Notes: generated by a model from the sequence alone, not told the origin. Positions 18,225 through 29,288 are shown, counted from the stretch's first letter. The stretch: DNA of 64,000 nucleotides from Pseudoalteromonas sp. CO133X (GCA_004208945.1 SGPE01000008.1:124001-188000), one strand, 5' to 3'. Numbers and translations: made by a program.

Positions 18225-18967
18225 GTAATGAATTAATTTTTGGCTTTCACTCAGTTGAAGCAATTTTAGCAAAAGAGCCTGAGCGCTTTTTAGAAATATA
18301 CGCTTTAAAAGGTCGTGAAGACAAACGTTTAAATCCGGTTATTGACCAAGCACGTAAATTCGGTATTTCTGTACAGTTTATGCAGCGTAAAGCGCTTGAT
18401 AATAAAGCCAATGGTGAGCAACACCAGGGCATTATTGCCAATGTAAAAGCGGCGCGTATGTATAATGAAAAAGATCTAGATGAGATCATAGCCCGTGAAG
18501 AAACACCTTTCTTATTGGTGCTTGATGGTATTACTGATCCGCATAATTTAGGAGCCTGTTTACGTAGCGCTGATGCCGCGGGTGTACACGCGATTATCGT
18601 TCCTAAAGATAAATCTGCCAAACTCAACGGCACAGCACGCAAAGTAGCGTGCGGCGCAGCGGAAACAGTACCATTGGTACAAGTCACTAATCTTGCGCGT
18701 ACCTTGCGTGAAATTAAAGATGCTGGCGTTTGGGTTGTCGGCACTGCCGGTGAAACAGATACAGAGTTATTTGATGCAAATCTCACTGGACCTATGGCTG
18801 TTGTTATGGGCGCAGAAGGAGATGGTATGCGCCGCCTGACTCGTGAGCATTGTGATTTACTCGTTAAAATTCCAATGGCGGGCACGGTATCAAGCTTAAA
18901 TGTCTCAGTTGCGACCGGTATTTGTTTATTTGAAGTGTTACGCCAGCGTAATGCAACGCAGTTATAA
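18221..18967 (+). CDS. rlmB: 23S rRNA (guanosine-2'-O-)-methyltransferase RlmB
   Basis: RlmB methylates the 2'-O of G2251 (E. coli numbering) in the peptidyl-transferase loop. The 248-residue protein begins [13 protein letters not shown], the substrate-binding domain typical of SpoU/TrmH enzymes. The SPOUT motifs follow: [34 protein letters not shown] and [18 protein letters not shown], which forms the trefoil knot that binds SAM. The GTG start at 18221 shares bases with the rnr stop (GTGA) and has GAGGAG about ten bases upstream, so translation is coupled to rnr. A palindromic terminator follows. Confidence 0.97.
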   Translation: MSNELIFGFHSVEAILAKEPERFLEIYALKGREDKRLNPVIDQARKFGISVQFMQRKALDNKANGEQHQGIIANVKAARMYNEKDLDEIIAREETPFLLVLDGITDPHNLGACLRSADAAGVHAIIVPKDKSAKLNGTARKVACGAAETVPLVQVTNLARTLREIKDAGVWVVGTAGETDTELFDANLTGPMAVVMGAEGDGMRRLTREHCDLLVKIPMAGTVSSLNVSVATGICLFEVLRQRNATQL

Positions 18968-19000
18968 AGCTGACTTACCCTACCAAATATCAATGTTCTA

Positions 19001-19027
19001 ACCACCTCTATAGAGGTGGTTATTTAA
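19001..19027 (+). terminator. Terminator-like palindrome after rlmB
   Basis: A perfect 20-base palindrome (19001-19020, ACCACCTCTA and its complement) is followed by a short, broken T-rich stretch. It can form an 8-bp stem with a 4-base loop. The weak T tract makes it a moderate terminator. Confidence 0.65.
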
Positions 19028-19136
19028 TATTAAATAATCCCCCTTGAAGCGTTAATGATGAATTAACCCTGTGTTAATTGTTTTTCGTGTGTTACCCTTT
19101 TATGGTCATTTAACTGATTAATTCAAAAGGGAAAAT

Positions 19137-21041
19137 ATGTTAAAAGGAATCATGACAATCCTGCTTTTGGCAACATTTATTGTCAATGCTAAAGCCCCTG
19201 TATGGGAACAATACGCTAAACTTCCAATGGTTGAGCAGCCAAGCTTATCGCCAAATGGTGAGCTTATTGCGACACTTTATAATACTGATTCAGGCCCAAC
19301 TATTAGTGTTACTAAGTTTCCTGATATTGATTTTAAGGTGTTGGCGCGGTTAAAGAAAAACAAAGACCGTGTTGATTTTATTCGCTGGTCAGGTAATCGC
19401 TACATTATCGTATCGGCAAGTTATCCTGAATATGTAAATGGTCAGTTTTTCAGAGTATCTCGGTTGTACTCTATCAATGTAGAAACCTCTGAAACTAAAG
19501 TGCTCACATCTCCGCGTTTTACAGATGATCGTTGGTATAAGTATCAGTCATTTGAGTTAGTATCATCACTCAAGGATGAAACCGATTATGCACTGATTTC
19601 CACCTACGACAAAAATGATAAAGGCTATGTTGTCTATCGTGTGCATTTAGGCACATCTGACTTTGATAAAGTTCAGGGTAACAAAAATGATATTGGTAGC
19701 TGGTATGCAGATAGTAAAGGGGTTATCAGACTTGGACTAGCCGTTGAAGAAAAAGATGACGTATTTACAGCATCAATTTGGTATAGAGCAAATAAAGACG
19801 CAGAGCTCAAAAAAATTCACTCACAGGTGTGGGGGGAAGATGATACTTTTTCTATTCAAGCTTTATCAAAAGATGGCTCCAAAGCGTATGTGCTTTCTAA
19901 TAGGGAGCTTGGACGTGAAGCTCTTTGGCTCTATAACATAGAAGCAGGCAAGTTTGAGGAGTTGATTTTTAGTAATGATAAATATGATCTCGATGGCGCA
20001 ATAACTGATAATGAGGGTGAGTTTATCGGTGTATCTTTTTTTGATGACTACTATCGCACTCACTATTTTGATGACAAAGATGGCGCACAAGAGCGTGAAG
20101 TGGCAGGCCTATTTAAAGGAAAGCAGGCCACAATCAGCAGCCGTAGCCGAGATCATACGCGATTATTAGTATCAGTCACTAACGATGTTACGCCGCCAAC
20201 TTATTATTACTTCGACTTAAATACTCAAAAAGGAGGTGTTTGGTTATCGAAATATCCTTATTTAGTCAGAAAGTCATTTAGCCCAGTACAAAATTATAGC
20301 TTTAAAGCCAGTGATGGTCTGGAAATAACGGGTTACTTTACGCAGCCAGCAAATGTTAAAAACCCGCCATTGATCGTTATGCCGCATGGTGGTCCGCACG
20401 CTAGAGATTATAAGTATTTTGACAAAGAGCTTCAGTATCTTGTTGAATTAGGGTTTTCTGTATTGCAAGTTAACTTTAGGGGCTCTGCAGGCTTTGGTAG
20501 CGCATTTGAAACGGCTGGTTATTACCAGTGGGGTAAACGTATGCAACAAGATGTGTATGAGGCAATGGATTGGGCAATTGCGCAAGGTTTAGCTAAAAAA
20601 GATAATGCCTGTATTTTTGGCGCAAGCTACGGTGGTTATGTTGCCTTAACAGCTGCCTTTCAAGAGCCCAAGCGCTTTAAATGTGTGGTGAGTATATCAG
20701 GCGTCTCAGACCTTGAAACTTTTGTTACGAAAACAGATAGACAAGGGAAATACTTAGGTAATATCGTTGATGTTAAAGATGATAAGTCTATCGATGCGTT
20801 AGCTGAGGTATCAGCAATAAGAAAAATTAACCACATTAAGGCGCCGATTCTTTTAATACATGGTAATAACGATACGCGCGTTAATTATAATCAATCGAAA
20901 GATTTTTATGACAAAGCGAGAAAACAGCTAGATATTAAATATGTTGAAATAGAGGATGGAACACACTTTTTTGACGATCAAGAAAGCCAAATAAAGTTAT
21001 TCTCTGAGATAACGCCGTTTTTAAAAAAGCACCTATTATAG
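19137..21041 (+). CDS. S9 family prolyl-oligopeptidase-like serine peptidase, secreted
   Basis: The 634-residue protein begins with a signal peptide (LLLATFIVNAKA, cleaved near residue 20). A beta-propeller of about 350 residues precedes an alpha/beta-hydrolase domain. Catalytic Ser497 lies in FGASYGGYVAL, Asp in IHGNNDTRVNY and His in EDGTHFFDD, and the oxyanion segment reads VMPHGGPHARDYKYFD. This is the architecture of S9C/DPP-like peptidases that cut small peptides after defined residues. It acts outside the cytoplasm. It has its own upstream region after the rlmB hairpin and a strong terminator behind it. The precise specificity is unknown. Confidence 0.95.
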   Translation: MLKGIMTILLLATFIVNAKAPVWEQYAKLPMVEQPSLSPNGELIATLYNTDSGPTISVTKFPDIDFKVLARLKKNKDRVDFIRWSGNRYIIVSASYPEYVNGQFFRVSRLYSINVETSETKVLTSPRFTDDRWYKYQSFELVSSLKDETDYALISTYDKNDKGYVVYRVHLGTSDFDKVQGNKNDIGSWYADSKGVIRLGLAVEEKDDVFTASIWYRANKDAELKKIHSQVWGEDDTFSIQALSKDGSKAYVLSNRELGREALWLYNIEAGKFEELIFSNDKYDLDGAITDNEGEFIGVSFFDDYYRTHYFDDKDGAQEREVAGLFKGKQATISSRSRDHTRLLVSVTNDVTPPTYYYFDLNTQKGGVWLSKYPYLVRKSFSPVQNYSFKASDGLEITGYFTQPANVKNPPLIVMPHGGPHARDYKYFDKELQYLVELGFSVLQVNFRGSAGFGSAFETAGYYQWGKRMQQDVYEAMDWAIAQGLAKKDNACIFGASYGGYVALTAAFQEPKRFKCVVSISGVSDLETFVTKTDRQGKYLGNIVDVKDDKSIDALAEVSAIRKINHIKAPILLIHGNNDTRVNYNQSKDFYDKARKQLDIKYVEIEDGTHFFDDQESQIKLFSEITPFLKKHLL

Positions 21042-21086
21042 GTAGCCTTTAGTAATATCTAGATAAAAACTTAATGATAGAGTAAT

Positions 21087-21127
21087 AAAAAAGCCGATGT
21101 TTGAAGTGAAGTTACATCGGCTTTTTT
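21087..21127. terminator. Bidirectional terminator between S9 peptidase and ppaC
   Basis: An 8-bp stem (GCCGATGT at 21093-21100 with ACATCGGC at 21114-21121) is flanked by A5-6 on the left and T6 on the right, so it can end transcription from both converging genes. Confidence 0.88.
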
Positions 21128-21144
21128 GTGTCTATTTCGTAAGA

Positions 21145-22071
21145 TTAGATCTTTGCAAAAGCGTCTTGTAGTGGCGGTACTACTTGCTTCTTACGGCTTA
21201 ATACGCCATCTAACCATACGCGACCATCTTCTGATTTAACATCATAGGCAGCTTCGATTACTGATACGTCATCAGACGCAATTAGCATTTCAGAGCCTTC
21301 TTTCATGATATCAGTTAACAGGAGTAATACTGAGTGGCGACCGCCTTCTTCTTTAAGCTTTGCGATATCAGCTTCAAGATCTGCTTTGATTTCATCAAAT
21401 ACAGCAAGGTCGATCACTTCTAGCTGGCCAATACCTACTAGCTTACCGTTCATGTTGAAGTCTTTGAAATCACGCATGACTAAGTCGCGTGCAGGTGTGC
21501 CTTCAACCGCTGATTTCACCTTGAACATTTCCATGCCAAGCTCTTTAAAATCTTCGATACCTGCGATTTCAGCAAGTGCTTCAACACACTTGATGTCAGC
21601 CGTTGTACAGGTTGGTGATTTAAAGATTACAGTGTCGCTTAAAATTGCACATAACATGATGCCTGCGATATCTTTTGGAATCTCTACATTGTAGAAGTCA
21701 TACATCATTTTGATGATAGTGTTTGAACAGCCAACAGGACGGATCCAACACTCAAGCGGTGTTGATGATGTTAAATCGCCTAGTTTGTGGTGATCAACAA
21801 CACCGACAACACGTGCTTCATCGATGTCATCAGGTGCTTGTGTTTTTTCTGTATGGTCAACGATATAAACGTCTTCACCTGCGTAGCTAAGCTTTAGCTC
21901 AGGGGCTTCGAAACCAAATTTATCTAGGATAAACTGTGTTTCAGGCGATACTTCACCTAAACGCGTTGGTATTGCAGGTTCTTCGATTTGGTTTTTTAAA
22001 TAAGCAAGCGCAATTGCACCGCAAATTGAATCTGAATCAGGGATCTTATGACCCACTACATACATTGACAT
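21145..22071 (-). CDS. ppaC: Manganese-dependent inorganic pyrophosphatase (family II)
   Basis: PpaC hydrolyses pyrophosphate to phosphate in the cytoplasm. The 308-residue protein carries the DHH-family motifs: VVGHKIPDSDSICGAIAL (motif I with metal-binding His and two Asp), VDHTE and VGVVDHHKLGD (motif III), and the C-terminal DHHA2 domain ending near LSRKKQVVPP. Family II enzymes are Mn/Co-dependent and unrelated to the Ppa of most gammaproteobacteria. An AGGAG sequence lies eight bases before the ATG at 22071; a second in-frame ATG follows two codons later. It is divergent from the small gene before mutM. Confidence 0.97.
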   Translation of the reverse strand: MSMYVVGHKIPDSDSICGAIALAYLKNQIEEPAIPTRLGEVSPETQFILDKFGFEAPELKLSYAGEDVYIVDHTEKTQAPDDIDEARVVGVVDHHKLGDLTSSTPLECWIRPVGCSNTIIKMMYDFYNVEIPKDIAGIMLCAILSDTVIFKSPTCTTADIKCVEALAEIAGIEDFKELGMEMFKVKSAVEGTPARDLVMRDFKDFNMNGKLVGIGQLEVIDLAVFDEIKADLEADIAKLKEEGGRHSVLLLLTDIMKEGSEMLIASDDVSVIEAAYDVKSEDGRVWLDGVLSRKKQVVPPLQDAFAKI

Positions 22072-22221
22072 TGACGGAACTCCTTTAAATTTGGCGGATA
22101 TTTTAGCAAAGTCTCTACAGATTGATACATAACAGACATGAAATTTTGTTGATCAATTACAACTGCCAATTAATGGACTTTTTAGTTACACTTTAAGGTA
22201 TTGAAAAGTGAGGAAGATACG

Positions 22222-22713
22222 ATGCGTTTGAGCCGAAAAGCATGGAATAATGTGGTGATTATTTCGATGCTGTTGATGATTTTTTTCTTTAACGGTTTGC
22301 ACAAAAAGCTCAATACTCCCCCTGTGAATGAGGGCGTTCAAGCTCTACTGCCTGAGCAAAGCTTTATTTTAGCAATGGCTTTTCCTGAACTGAAAATTGA
22401 GCGCATAGGTACTTCGTGGCGGAGCCAAGAGTTACAAAGCATTACATGGCAAGCCGATGAACAGACGCTCGAACAATTAGTCGAACGTTGGCAGCGTCAG
22501 CAATTAACCATAGCAGCGCTGCCTGTGAGTAAAATTTCAAAGGCGTCTGCGGATTATGTTGCCTCTGTATGGCTTGCTGGTGAGCAATTGCCAGTGGTGT
22601 ATCAGTTATATAGCATTGAGCAGCAATACTATTTATTGGATAAGCGGTTACAACGGGTGTTTGTGCTTGAGCAAGCCGATGTCGTTAAGTTATTTCCGCT
22701 ATACCCGTTTTAA
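22222..22713 (+). CDS. Membrane-anchored protein of unknown function upstream of mutM
   Basis: I do not recognise this 163-residue protein. It has one N-terminal membrane helix (NVVIISMLLMIFFFNGL) and a roughly 135-residue outside domain with two short repeats of alternating beta/alpha character, with no Cys and no metal motif. The start at 22222 (MRLSRKAWNN) is chosen because GAGGA lies seven bases upstream; the frame could begin with a TTG at 22201 but without a ribosome site. It is only 11 bp from mutM and probably shares its transcript, though no functional link to DNA repair is implied. Confidence 0.8.
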   Translation: MRLSRKAWNNVVIISMLLMIFFFNGLHKKLNTPPVNEGVQALLPEQSFILAMAFPELKIERIGTSWRSQELQSITWQADEQTLEQLVERWQRQQLTIAALPVSKISKASADYVASVWLAGEQLPVVYQLYSIEQQYYLLDKRLQRVFVLEQADVVKLFPLYPF

Positions 22714-22724
22714 GAGAGTCATAG

Positions 22725-23534
22725 ATGCCTGAATTACCAGAAGTTGAAGTTAGCCGTTTGGGAATAACGCCGCATGTGCTTAACCAAACAGTGACTAAAG
22801 TAAATATTCATAACGCCAGCATGCGTTGGCCTGTGCCTGATGATGTTTATCAATTGCAAGGGCTTAAAGTTACCTCAGTGGAGCGTAGAGCAAAATATTT
22901 ATTACTTGGTTGTGAGTTGGGTAGTGTGATTTTGCACTTAGGAATGTCGGGTAATTTACGTGTTGTGGATGCAACTGAGCCTTTAAAAAAACATGACCAT
23001 ATTGAGTTTATTTTAGCATCTGGTAAAGCGTTACGGCTTAATGATGCTCGTCGTTTTGGTGCTTGCTTATGGCAAGCGCCAAATGAATGCCATACCTTGC
23101 TGTCAAAGCTAGGGCCTGAGCCGTTAACAGAAGAGTTTGTTGCAGAGCGCGTTTTTGAGCAGTCACGAAACAAAAAAGTACCCATTAAACAATTTATTAT
23201 GGATAACGCTGTGGTGGTTGGTGTTGGTAATATCTATGCCAATGAGTCGCTATTTAAGGCTGGAATTCATCCTAAACGAGAAGCCGGTAAGGTGTCTTTA
23301 AAGCGTTATCAGCAATTGGTGCCTATTATTAAAGAAACCCTTGCAGCGGCTATTACACAAGGTGGCACAACATTAAAAGACTTTGCCCAAAGTGACGGTA
23401 AGCCAGGGTATTTTGCGCAGCAATTATTGGTTTATGGTCGCAAAGGCGAGCCATGTGTTAATTGTAAAGAGCCATTAAAGGAAATTAGATTAGGGCAAAG
23501 AAGCACGGTTTACTGTTCTAATTGCCAAAAGTGA
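22725..23534 (+). CDS. mutM: Formamidopyrimidine-DNA glycosylase MutM (Fpg)
   Basis: MutM removes 8-oxoguanine and ring-opened purines and nicks the abasic site. The 269-residue protein starts [11 protein letters not shown], with Pro2 as the catalytic nucleophile and Glu3. The catalytic Lys lies in [10 protein letters not shown], the helix-two-turn-helix in [18 protein letters not shown], and a C-terminal zinc finger with four Cys (CVNC...CSNC) closes the protein. Length and motif order match the family exactly, so the start is certain. It converges on DUF3299 with a shared terminator. Confidence 0.98.
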   Translation: MPELPEVEVSRLGITPHVLNQTVTKVNIHNASMRWPVPDDVYQLQGLKVTSVERRAKYLLLGCELGSVILHLGMSGNLRVVDATEPLKKHDHIEFILASGKALRLNDARRFGACLWQAPNECHTLLSKLGPEPLTEEFVAERVFEQSRNKKVPIKQFIMDNAVVVGVGNIYANESLFKAGIHPKREAGKVSLKRYQQLVPIIKETLAAAITQGGTTLKDFAQSDGKPGYFAQQLLVYGRKGEPCVNCKEPLKEIRLGQRSTVYCSNCQK

Positions 23535-23551
23535 CGCTGAAAGCAACCATC

Positions 23552-23577
23552 AAAAAAGCACGCCTCGGCGTGCTTTT
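23552..23577. terminator. Bidirectional terminator between mutM and DUF3299
   Basis: A GC-rich hairpin (AAAGCACGCC / GGCGTGCTTT with a 2-base centre) is flanked by A6 on one side and T4 on the other, and sits between two converging genes. Confidence 0.88.
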
Positions 23578-23580
23578 AAA

Positions 23581-24069
23581 TTATAGTTCAAATGGGGCGA
23601 CACCGACCGCTTTCATTTTATAGCCAACTTGCGCAATTTCACCCGACCAAGTTTCTGTGCTAATCACGCCTGTAACAACGATTGCATCATATAGGCTTTC
23701 AATAGGCACACCCCCTTCAATTGTGACATGCACAATTTGATTAGGTGGCGGGGGGGGTACATGGATACAGGCACCAAAATATGGCACCAGTAAAAACTCA
23801 GTTATTACTTCGCTGTCGCCCTCTAGTGGTACTACAAAGCCAGGCAAACTAACTGATTGGCCGTTTAGTTCTTTCACAACCGGCGCATCTAAATCAGGTT
23901 GTACCCAATTTTGTTCTGAACCCTCATGGTTAGCTTGTGCTTGGGTGTCAATTTGTACATGCCCTTGTGGGATTAAGTCTTCCCAAAAAATTTCTTTAGG
24001 TTCGCCTGCATTTGCTAACGTGCTGGATAAAAGCATGGCAACAGCAATAAATTTTTGAAAAAATTGCAT
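23581..24069 (-). CDS. DUF3299 periplasmic protein
   Basis: The 162-residue protein has a signal peptide (cleaved after NAG, about residue 22) and the DUF3299 core: FWEDLIPQ, SLPGFVVPLEGD, the run FLLVPYFGACIHVPPPPPNQ with its conserved Cys-x-His, and a C-terminal IAQVGYKMKAVGV. The Cys and His suggest metal binding; this is inference. It follows the ABC permease gene by eight bases with an AAGGA ribosome site, so it is the third gene of an ABC - permease - DUF3299 operon. Such sets are, as far as I recall, linked to zinc-starvation responses in Pseudomonas and Vibrio, where a His-rich periplasmic protein is also encoded; that partner is absent here. Confidence 0.88.
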   Translation of the reverse strand: MQFFQKFIAVAMLLSSTLANAGEPKEIFWEDLIPQGHVQIDTQAQANHEGSEQNWVQPDLDAPVVKELNGQSVSLPGFVVPLEGDSEVITEFLLVPYFGACIHVPPPPPNQIVHVTIEGGVPIESLYDAIVVTGVISTETWSGEIAQVGYKMKAVGVAPFEL

Positions 24070-24077
24070 AAAATTCC

Positions 24078-25350
<1,273 letters not shown>

Positions 25351-25364
<14 letters not shown>

Positions 25365-26049
25365 GTCTGCCTCCTTGTAGTTCAACAAGGTCAATGCTGC
25401 GTTTGAAAAGGCTGCGCAGGGTCTCATCATGACTGACAAACACGAGCGTGCTATTAGTGGCTGTGGCTTGTTCAAACAGTAACTTCACAAATGCTTGACG
25501 GTTTTGTGTGTCTAGTGCCGAGGTTGGTTCATCGGCGATAATGATTTCTGGGCTACCTATAAATGCTCTGGCTGCTGCAACACGTTGCTGTTGACCAATA
25601 CTTAATTCACCGACAGCTTGATGCTGTAAGCTGCCTGTTAACCCTAACGCTGTAAGCAGTCGGCTCGCTTCTGCACTAATAGTGGCATTGTTTTGAAGCG
25701 CATGATGTTTGCGAGATGTCGAAAACTGGCAGCCTAATGTTACGTTCTCAATGGGTGATAAGTAAGACAGTAAATTAAAGTTTTGAAAAATATAACCAAT
25801 ATGGTCGGCACGAAAACGGTCGCGCTGGCTATTACTAAGTTGGTTTATTGCTTTGCCTAGTAACTCAATTGTGCCTTTGTTAGGAGTAGCAACACCGGCA
25901 AGCAAAGACAGCAAAGTTGATTTACCGTAGCCACTCGGGCCATGAAGAAAAACATGTTCGCCTTGATCAATCTGCAATTGTGCAATATTGATCGTTGGCG
26001 TCGTTTGTTGTGAGTGCCACTTAAATAGCACATTTGAAAGCGTGATCAT
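25351..26049 (-). CDS. ABC transporter ATP-binding protein (LolD/MacB type)
   Basis: This is a stand-alone nucleotide-binding domain of 232 residues. Walker A is GPSGYGKSTLL, the Q-loop sits in IFQNFNLLSYLSPIENV, the signature is ELSIGQQQRVAAARA, Walker B is EIIIADEPTSALD and the switch His lies in FVSHDE. All are intact, so it should hydrolyse ATP. The family resemblance is to LolD/MacB ATPases that pair with FtsX-type permeases, and the permease gene overlaps its 3' end by 14 bp. The upstream gene ends only about 16 bp away, so the operon may be read through from the CDP-glycerol-transferase-like gene or have a promoter inside it. Confidence 0.95.
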
Positions 26050-26065
26050 AACGACCTATAAGTTG

Positions 26066-27139
26066 TTACCATCGCCAGTAATTTAACTTTTTACGCATTT
26101 TGAGGTTACGAATAAAATTACGTGGTTTTGGCTTAAGTGCTGGATTCGTCAATAGTAATTCATTGCTGGCAGCAAGTACACGTTGACTCGATAAGCCGTC
26201 CTGATATGGGTGTAACTGTTGGCAGAAGTGTTCAATTTTAGCCATTAGTTCATCAGGCTCTGTGAGAGCATAATCGATGGCCTGTTCGATTTTATCTGCA
26301 TCTGTAATGTCAACGAGATGCTCATCGGGGTTTTGGTTGCAGAAGGTCACCACAGGCTTACGTTGTAAAATAAACATCAGTAATATCGATGAGGTATCAC
26401 AGAGCATTACATCCGCTGCTTTTAGAAGCGGTAAAACATTGTCGGTTTCTACAAAGGTTAAGTTTTCATTTTGTAGCGCTTTATATTGCGCAACGAGTTC
26501 GCTTGGCATTTTAGGATGAAACTGCATTAAAATGCGCCATTTTCCTTGCTCGCTAAATGCTTTAATTTGTTCATAAAGCTTTGGAGCAAGTGAGATACGC
26601 CGAGAAAAAGTTGAGCAAATGAGTAATGTTTTACGCGGATCTTGCTTATCTTCGTAAGGGTTATTTACGACCTCAGAAAAGTAGGGATCAAGTGTTGGCC
26701 AACCTGTTTCTTTTACTTGAAAGTAGCCATGCTTCTGAGCAAGCTCTGTAAAGGTGGTCGTAGTCGATGGCCCTTGAGTGCAATATAAATCAAAACAGTC
26801 ACGAATTTTAAAATGATTATCTAGGCCATTATTAACGCGTTTTCCTGAATTAAAACCATGAAAAACTTTGACTTTTTTACCAGGGATAAAGTTTGGAACA
26901 ATATTTCCTGGTAGATAGACAATATCGGGCTGCCATTCTTTTACATCGTTTAATGACATCAAACGTTGCTCTTCTTGGTGAAGAAAATCAGGGTTAACCT
27001 CATCTCCTTCTAGAAACCACTTAACCTCACCGCCATGAGCTAAAATTTCTTGCTGTAGAGGGCGCAAGATGGCGTATGAATAATTCTGTGAAATATACAT
27101 TAAGTATTTTTTTTCTGCGGTAGCTGCTAAGTAATCCAA
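26066..27139 (-). CDS. CDP-glycerol glycerophosphotransferase family protein
   Basis: The 357-residue protein has the GT-B-like C-terminal half of the TagF/TagB family: LICSTFSRRISLAPKLYEQ, WRILMQFHPKMP (with the conserved His-Pro), the nucleotide-binding ADVMLCDTSSILLMFI and KPVVTFCNQNPDEH. The N-terminal half has VKVFHGFNSGKR, matching the conserved H-G segment. In Gram-positive bacteria the family builds glycerol-phosphate teichoic acids; in gammaproteobacteria members decorate surface polysaccharides. The start is TTG at 27139, supported by a perfect AGGAGG five bases upstream; no ATG candidate has such a site. It lies 16 bp upstream of the ABC gene, but a functional link is not evident. 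Confidence 0.88.
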   Translation of the reverse strand: MDYLAATAEKKYLMYISQNYSYAILRPLQQEILAHGGEVKWFLEGDEVNPDFLHQEEQRLMSLNDVKEWQPDIVYLPGNIVPNFIPGKKVKVFHGFNSGKRVNNGLDNHFKIRDCFDLYCTQGPSTTTTFTELAQKHGYFQVKETGWPTLDPYFSEVVNNPYEDKQDPRKTLLICSTFSRRISLAPKLYEQIKAFSEQGKWRILMQFHPKMPSELVAQYKALQNENLTFVETDNVLPLLKAADVMLCDTSSILLMFILQRKPVVTFCNQNPDEHLVDITDADKIEQAIDYALTEPDELMAKIEHFCQQLHPYQDGLSSQRVLAASNELLLTNPALKPKPRNFIRNLKMRKKLNYWRW

Positions 27140-27144
27140 GAAAA

Positions 27145-27150
27145 CCTCCT
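27145..27150 (-). promoter_or_regulatory. Ribosome binding site AGGAGG fixing a TTG start
   Basis: A full AGGAGG on the minus strand ends five bases before the TTG at 27139-27137, deciding the start of the CDP-glycerol-transferase-like gene. Confidence 0.85.
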
Positions 27151-27356
27151 ATTGTGAGGGCGCTATTATAGCGAAGTTTTGTTTATGACAGCAAAATTAC
27201 AGAACATTTAAAGCTTATTGATTTTGTCATGAGAATTGAAAAGCGGATCGTAGCGCAATGATTGAGCTTTCATAGCGTCTAGATTATTATAGGCGGCCAT
27301 AACCCCAATCCCATACAAGTGCTCATTTGAGCATGCCAAATACTTTCGGAGATAGC

Positions 27357-28463
27357 ATGACTAGCTATAAAGTTTTAGACGTAAACGATGATTTACCGAT
27401 CCGTACCAAAGGTGCGGTACACAGTGGTAAAGTGCGTTCAGTTTATTGGTTAACTGATGAAGACAGCGCTCGTTTAATTAATGAAAAAGGTTACCAAGTT
27501 CCAAAGGGAACTGAGCTAGCTATTATGGTTATTTCAGACCGTATTTCTGCGTTTGATTGTATTTGGCAAGGTGAAAATGGTTTAAATGGTGTGCCAGGTA
27601 AAGGTATTGCTTTAAACTCAGTGGCATCACATTGGTTTAAGTTATTTGACAAAGCAGGTCTTGCAGGTAATCACATTGTTGATATTCCACATCCATATGT
27701 GTGGATTGTGCGTAAAGCAAGCACTGTAAAAGTTGAAGCCATTGCTCGCCAATATATTACAGGTAGCATGTGGCGAGATTACGCGAAAGGTACACGCAAT
27801 TTCTGTGGTATTGATTTGCCTGAAGGTCTAACAGCTAATCAAAAGTTAGATGATGTACTTATTACACCATCAACAAAAGGGATCATCACAGGTGTTGCCG
27901 AAATTCCTGAGGTGGACGATGTTAATATCACCCGCGAAAACATTACTAATAATCTATCAGTATTTAATTTTAAATCTGAAGACGATGTCGCTAAATATGA
28001 GCAATTGCTAGTTGAGGGCTTTAAGCTTATTAGTGATGAGTTAGCACAGCTTGACCAAATCTTCGTAGATACCAAGTTTGAGTTTGGTTATGTAGAAGAT
28101 ATCGATGGCTCTGACAAGCTTATTTATATTGACGAAGTGGGCACGCCTGATTCATCACGTATTTGGGATGGCCCTGCTTATCGTGATGGTAAAATAGTTG
28201 AAAATTCAAAAGAAGGTTTCCGCCAGTTATTAATTAATAATGTGCCAGACAGTGATGTATTGTTAAATAAAGATCGTATGGGTGAGCGCGAGCAATTAGC
28301 AAAAGATTACACATTACCTGAATCTGTGATGCTTGAAGTGTCTGATACTTATGTTGGTATCGCAAGTAAAATAGTGGGCGAAAAAATAACGATACCAAGC
28401 GATCCGCGTGGTGAAGTGATTGCTATTTTAGACAGCGAATACGGTTTGATTAAACACAGTTAA
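27357..28463 (+). CDS. purC: SAICAR synthetase PurC (long form)
   Basis: PurC joins CAIR and aspartate with ATP in purine synthesis. The 368-residue protein belongs to the longer type seen in some marine gammaproteobacteria and eukaryotes, not the 237-residue E. coli form. It shows [13 protein letters not shown], the substrate segment [52 protein letters not shown] and a tail unlike the short form. The start at 27357 (MTSYKVLD) has GGAGA six bases upstream; two earlier in-frame starts (27327, 27333) lack a ribosome site. It stands alone with a hairpin terminator behind it. No PurR operator was recognised. Confidence 0.95.
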   Translation: MTSYKVLDVNDDLPIRTKGAVHSGKVRSVYWLTDEDSARLINEKGYQVPKGTELAIMVISDRISAFDCIWQGENGLNGVPGKGIALNSVASHWFKLFDKAGLAGNHIVDIPHPYVWIVRKASTVKVEAIARQYITGSMWRDYAKGTRNFCGIDLPEGLTANQKLDDVLITPSTKGIITGVAEIPEVDDVNITRENITNNLSVFNFKSEDDVAKYEQLLVEGFKLISDELAQLDQIFVDTKFEFGYVEDIDGSDKLIYIDEVGTPDSSRIWDGPAYRDGKIVENSKEGFRQLLINNVPDSDVLLNKDRMGEREQLAKDYTLPESVMLEVSDTYVGIASKIVGEKITIPSDPRGEVIAILDSEYGLIKHS

Positions 28464-28507
28464 ACACATTTTTAGGCCTAATATTCCTTCAAGGCCTTTC
28501 TTATTTT

Positions 28508-28550
28508 TAAGCCAAGTTTATGTTTTAGGTACGTTTGCTTGGCTTTTTTC
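28508..28550 (+). terminator. Terminator after purC
   Basis: An 8-bp stem (AAGCCAAG at 28509-28516, CTTGGCTT at 28538-28545) with a 21-base loop is followed by T residues. A weaker AGGCCT hairpin (28474-28497) precedes it. Confidence 0.7.
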
Positions 28551-28634
28551 TTGCTTTTCCTGCTTTCAGTCATTAACTTAACACAAGATTAATCTATACT
28601 AATTAGCAGAATAAGCTAAGCAAGGAACCAACCT

Positions 28635-29288
28635 ATGTTTTTATTTGCGCATTGTCTTCGCGCGACGTGTGGTCTTGCACTCTTTACCAGTTCAACTTTG
28701 TTTGCAGCGGATATTTCATTTGTTGTTCGTGACCAGCTAGGTAATCCGTTATCTGACGCTGTTATTGAGCAGGTTGCAATAAAAAATAATGAATCTACGC
28801 CTCTTCCAGTCGCGGTAATGGATCAAGTTAATAAACAATTTTCTCCTACGGTACTGATTGTTCAACAAGGGCAGTTAGTGGATTTTCCTAATAGTGATGA
28901 TATTCGTCATCATGTTTACTCTTTTTCGCCTGCTAAAGTCTTTGATATAAAGCTGTATGCGGGACAACCCGAAAAGCCTGAAAAATTTGATACCTCAGGT
29001 GTTGTGGTACTGGGTTGTAATATCCATGATTCAATGGTCGGCTATATTTATGTCGCTAAAAATCATCGGGCTATAAAAACAAATCAACAGGGAATGGCAA
29101 CACTTAAGGACGTTATATATCCACTAAGTTTAACTATTTGGCACCCAAACCAAGTAAGCGATATTACTTTTAAGCAGTCACTCATTGTAAATCAATCTCC
29201 TAAAAAGTTTTATGAAGTTATTGTTGAGACTGTGGAACCTGCACCACGAAATACATTTGGCGAGATGTTTAAGGTAAATAATGGTTAA
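28635..29288 (+). CDS. Periplasmic cupredoxin-like protein (methylamine-utilisation type)
   Basis: The 217-residue protein has a signal peptide (cleaved near FAA, residue 25) and a plastocyanin-like fold with type-1 copper ligands: His92/93 in DIRHHVYSF, and Cys128, His131 and Met134 in GCNIHDSMVGYIYV. The C-terminal 75 residues form a second beta domain. Proteins of this kind are often annotated methylamine utilisation protein, but no methylamine dehydrogenase genes are near. Its likely role is copper binding or electron transfer in the periplasm. The gene overlaps the downstream GGDEF-EAL gene by eight bases, so the two are translated together; a sensory partnership is inferred. Confidence 0.85.
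   Translation: MFLFAHCLRATCGLALFTSSTLFAADISFVVRDQLGNPLSDAVIEQVAIKNNESTPLPVAVMDQVNKQFSPTVLIVQQGQLVDFPNSDDIRHHVYSFSPAKVFDIKLYAGQPEKPEKFDTSGVVVLGCNIHDSMVGYIYVAKNHRAIKTNQQGMATLKDVIYPLSLTIWHPNQVSDITFKQSLIVNQSPKKFYEVIVETVEPAPRNTFGEMFKVNNG

Noticed and set aside
18247..19005. 252-codon open frame on the minus strand opposite rlmB
   Set aside because: It mirrors rlmB codon structure, has no ribosome site or recognisable motif, and rlmB is a certain gene.
26020..26070. Zur box before the ABC-DUF3299 operon
   Set aside because: No palindrome resembling the gammaproteobacterial Zur site was found in the short gap.
27140..27356. PurR operator or purine riboswitch before purC
   Set aside because: No recognisable PurR palindrome or riboswitch core was seen.
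28635..29288. Methylamine utilisation pathway
   Set aside because: Only the cupredoxin-like protein carries that label in databases; no dehydrogenase or maturation genes are near.
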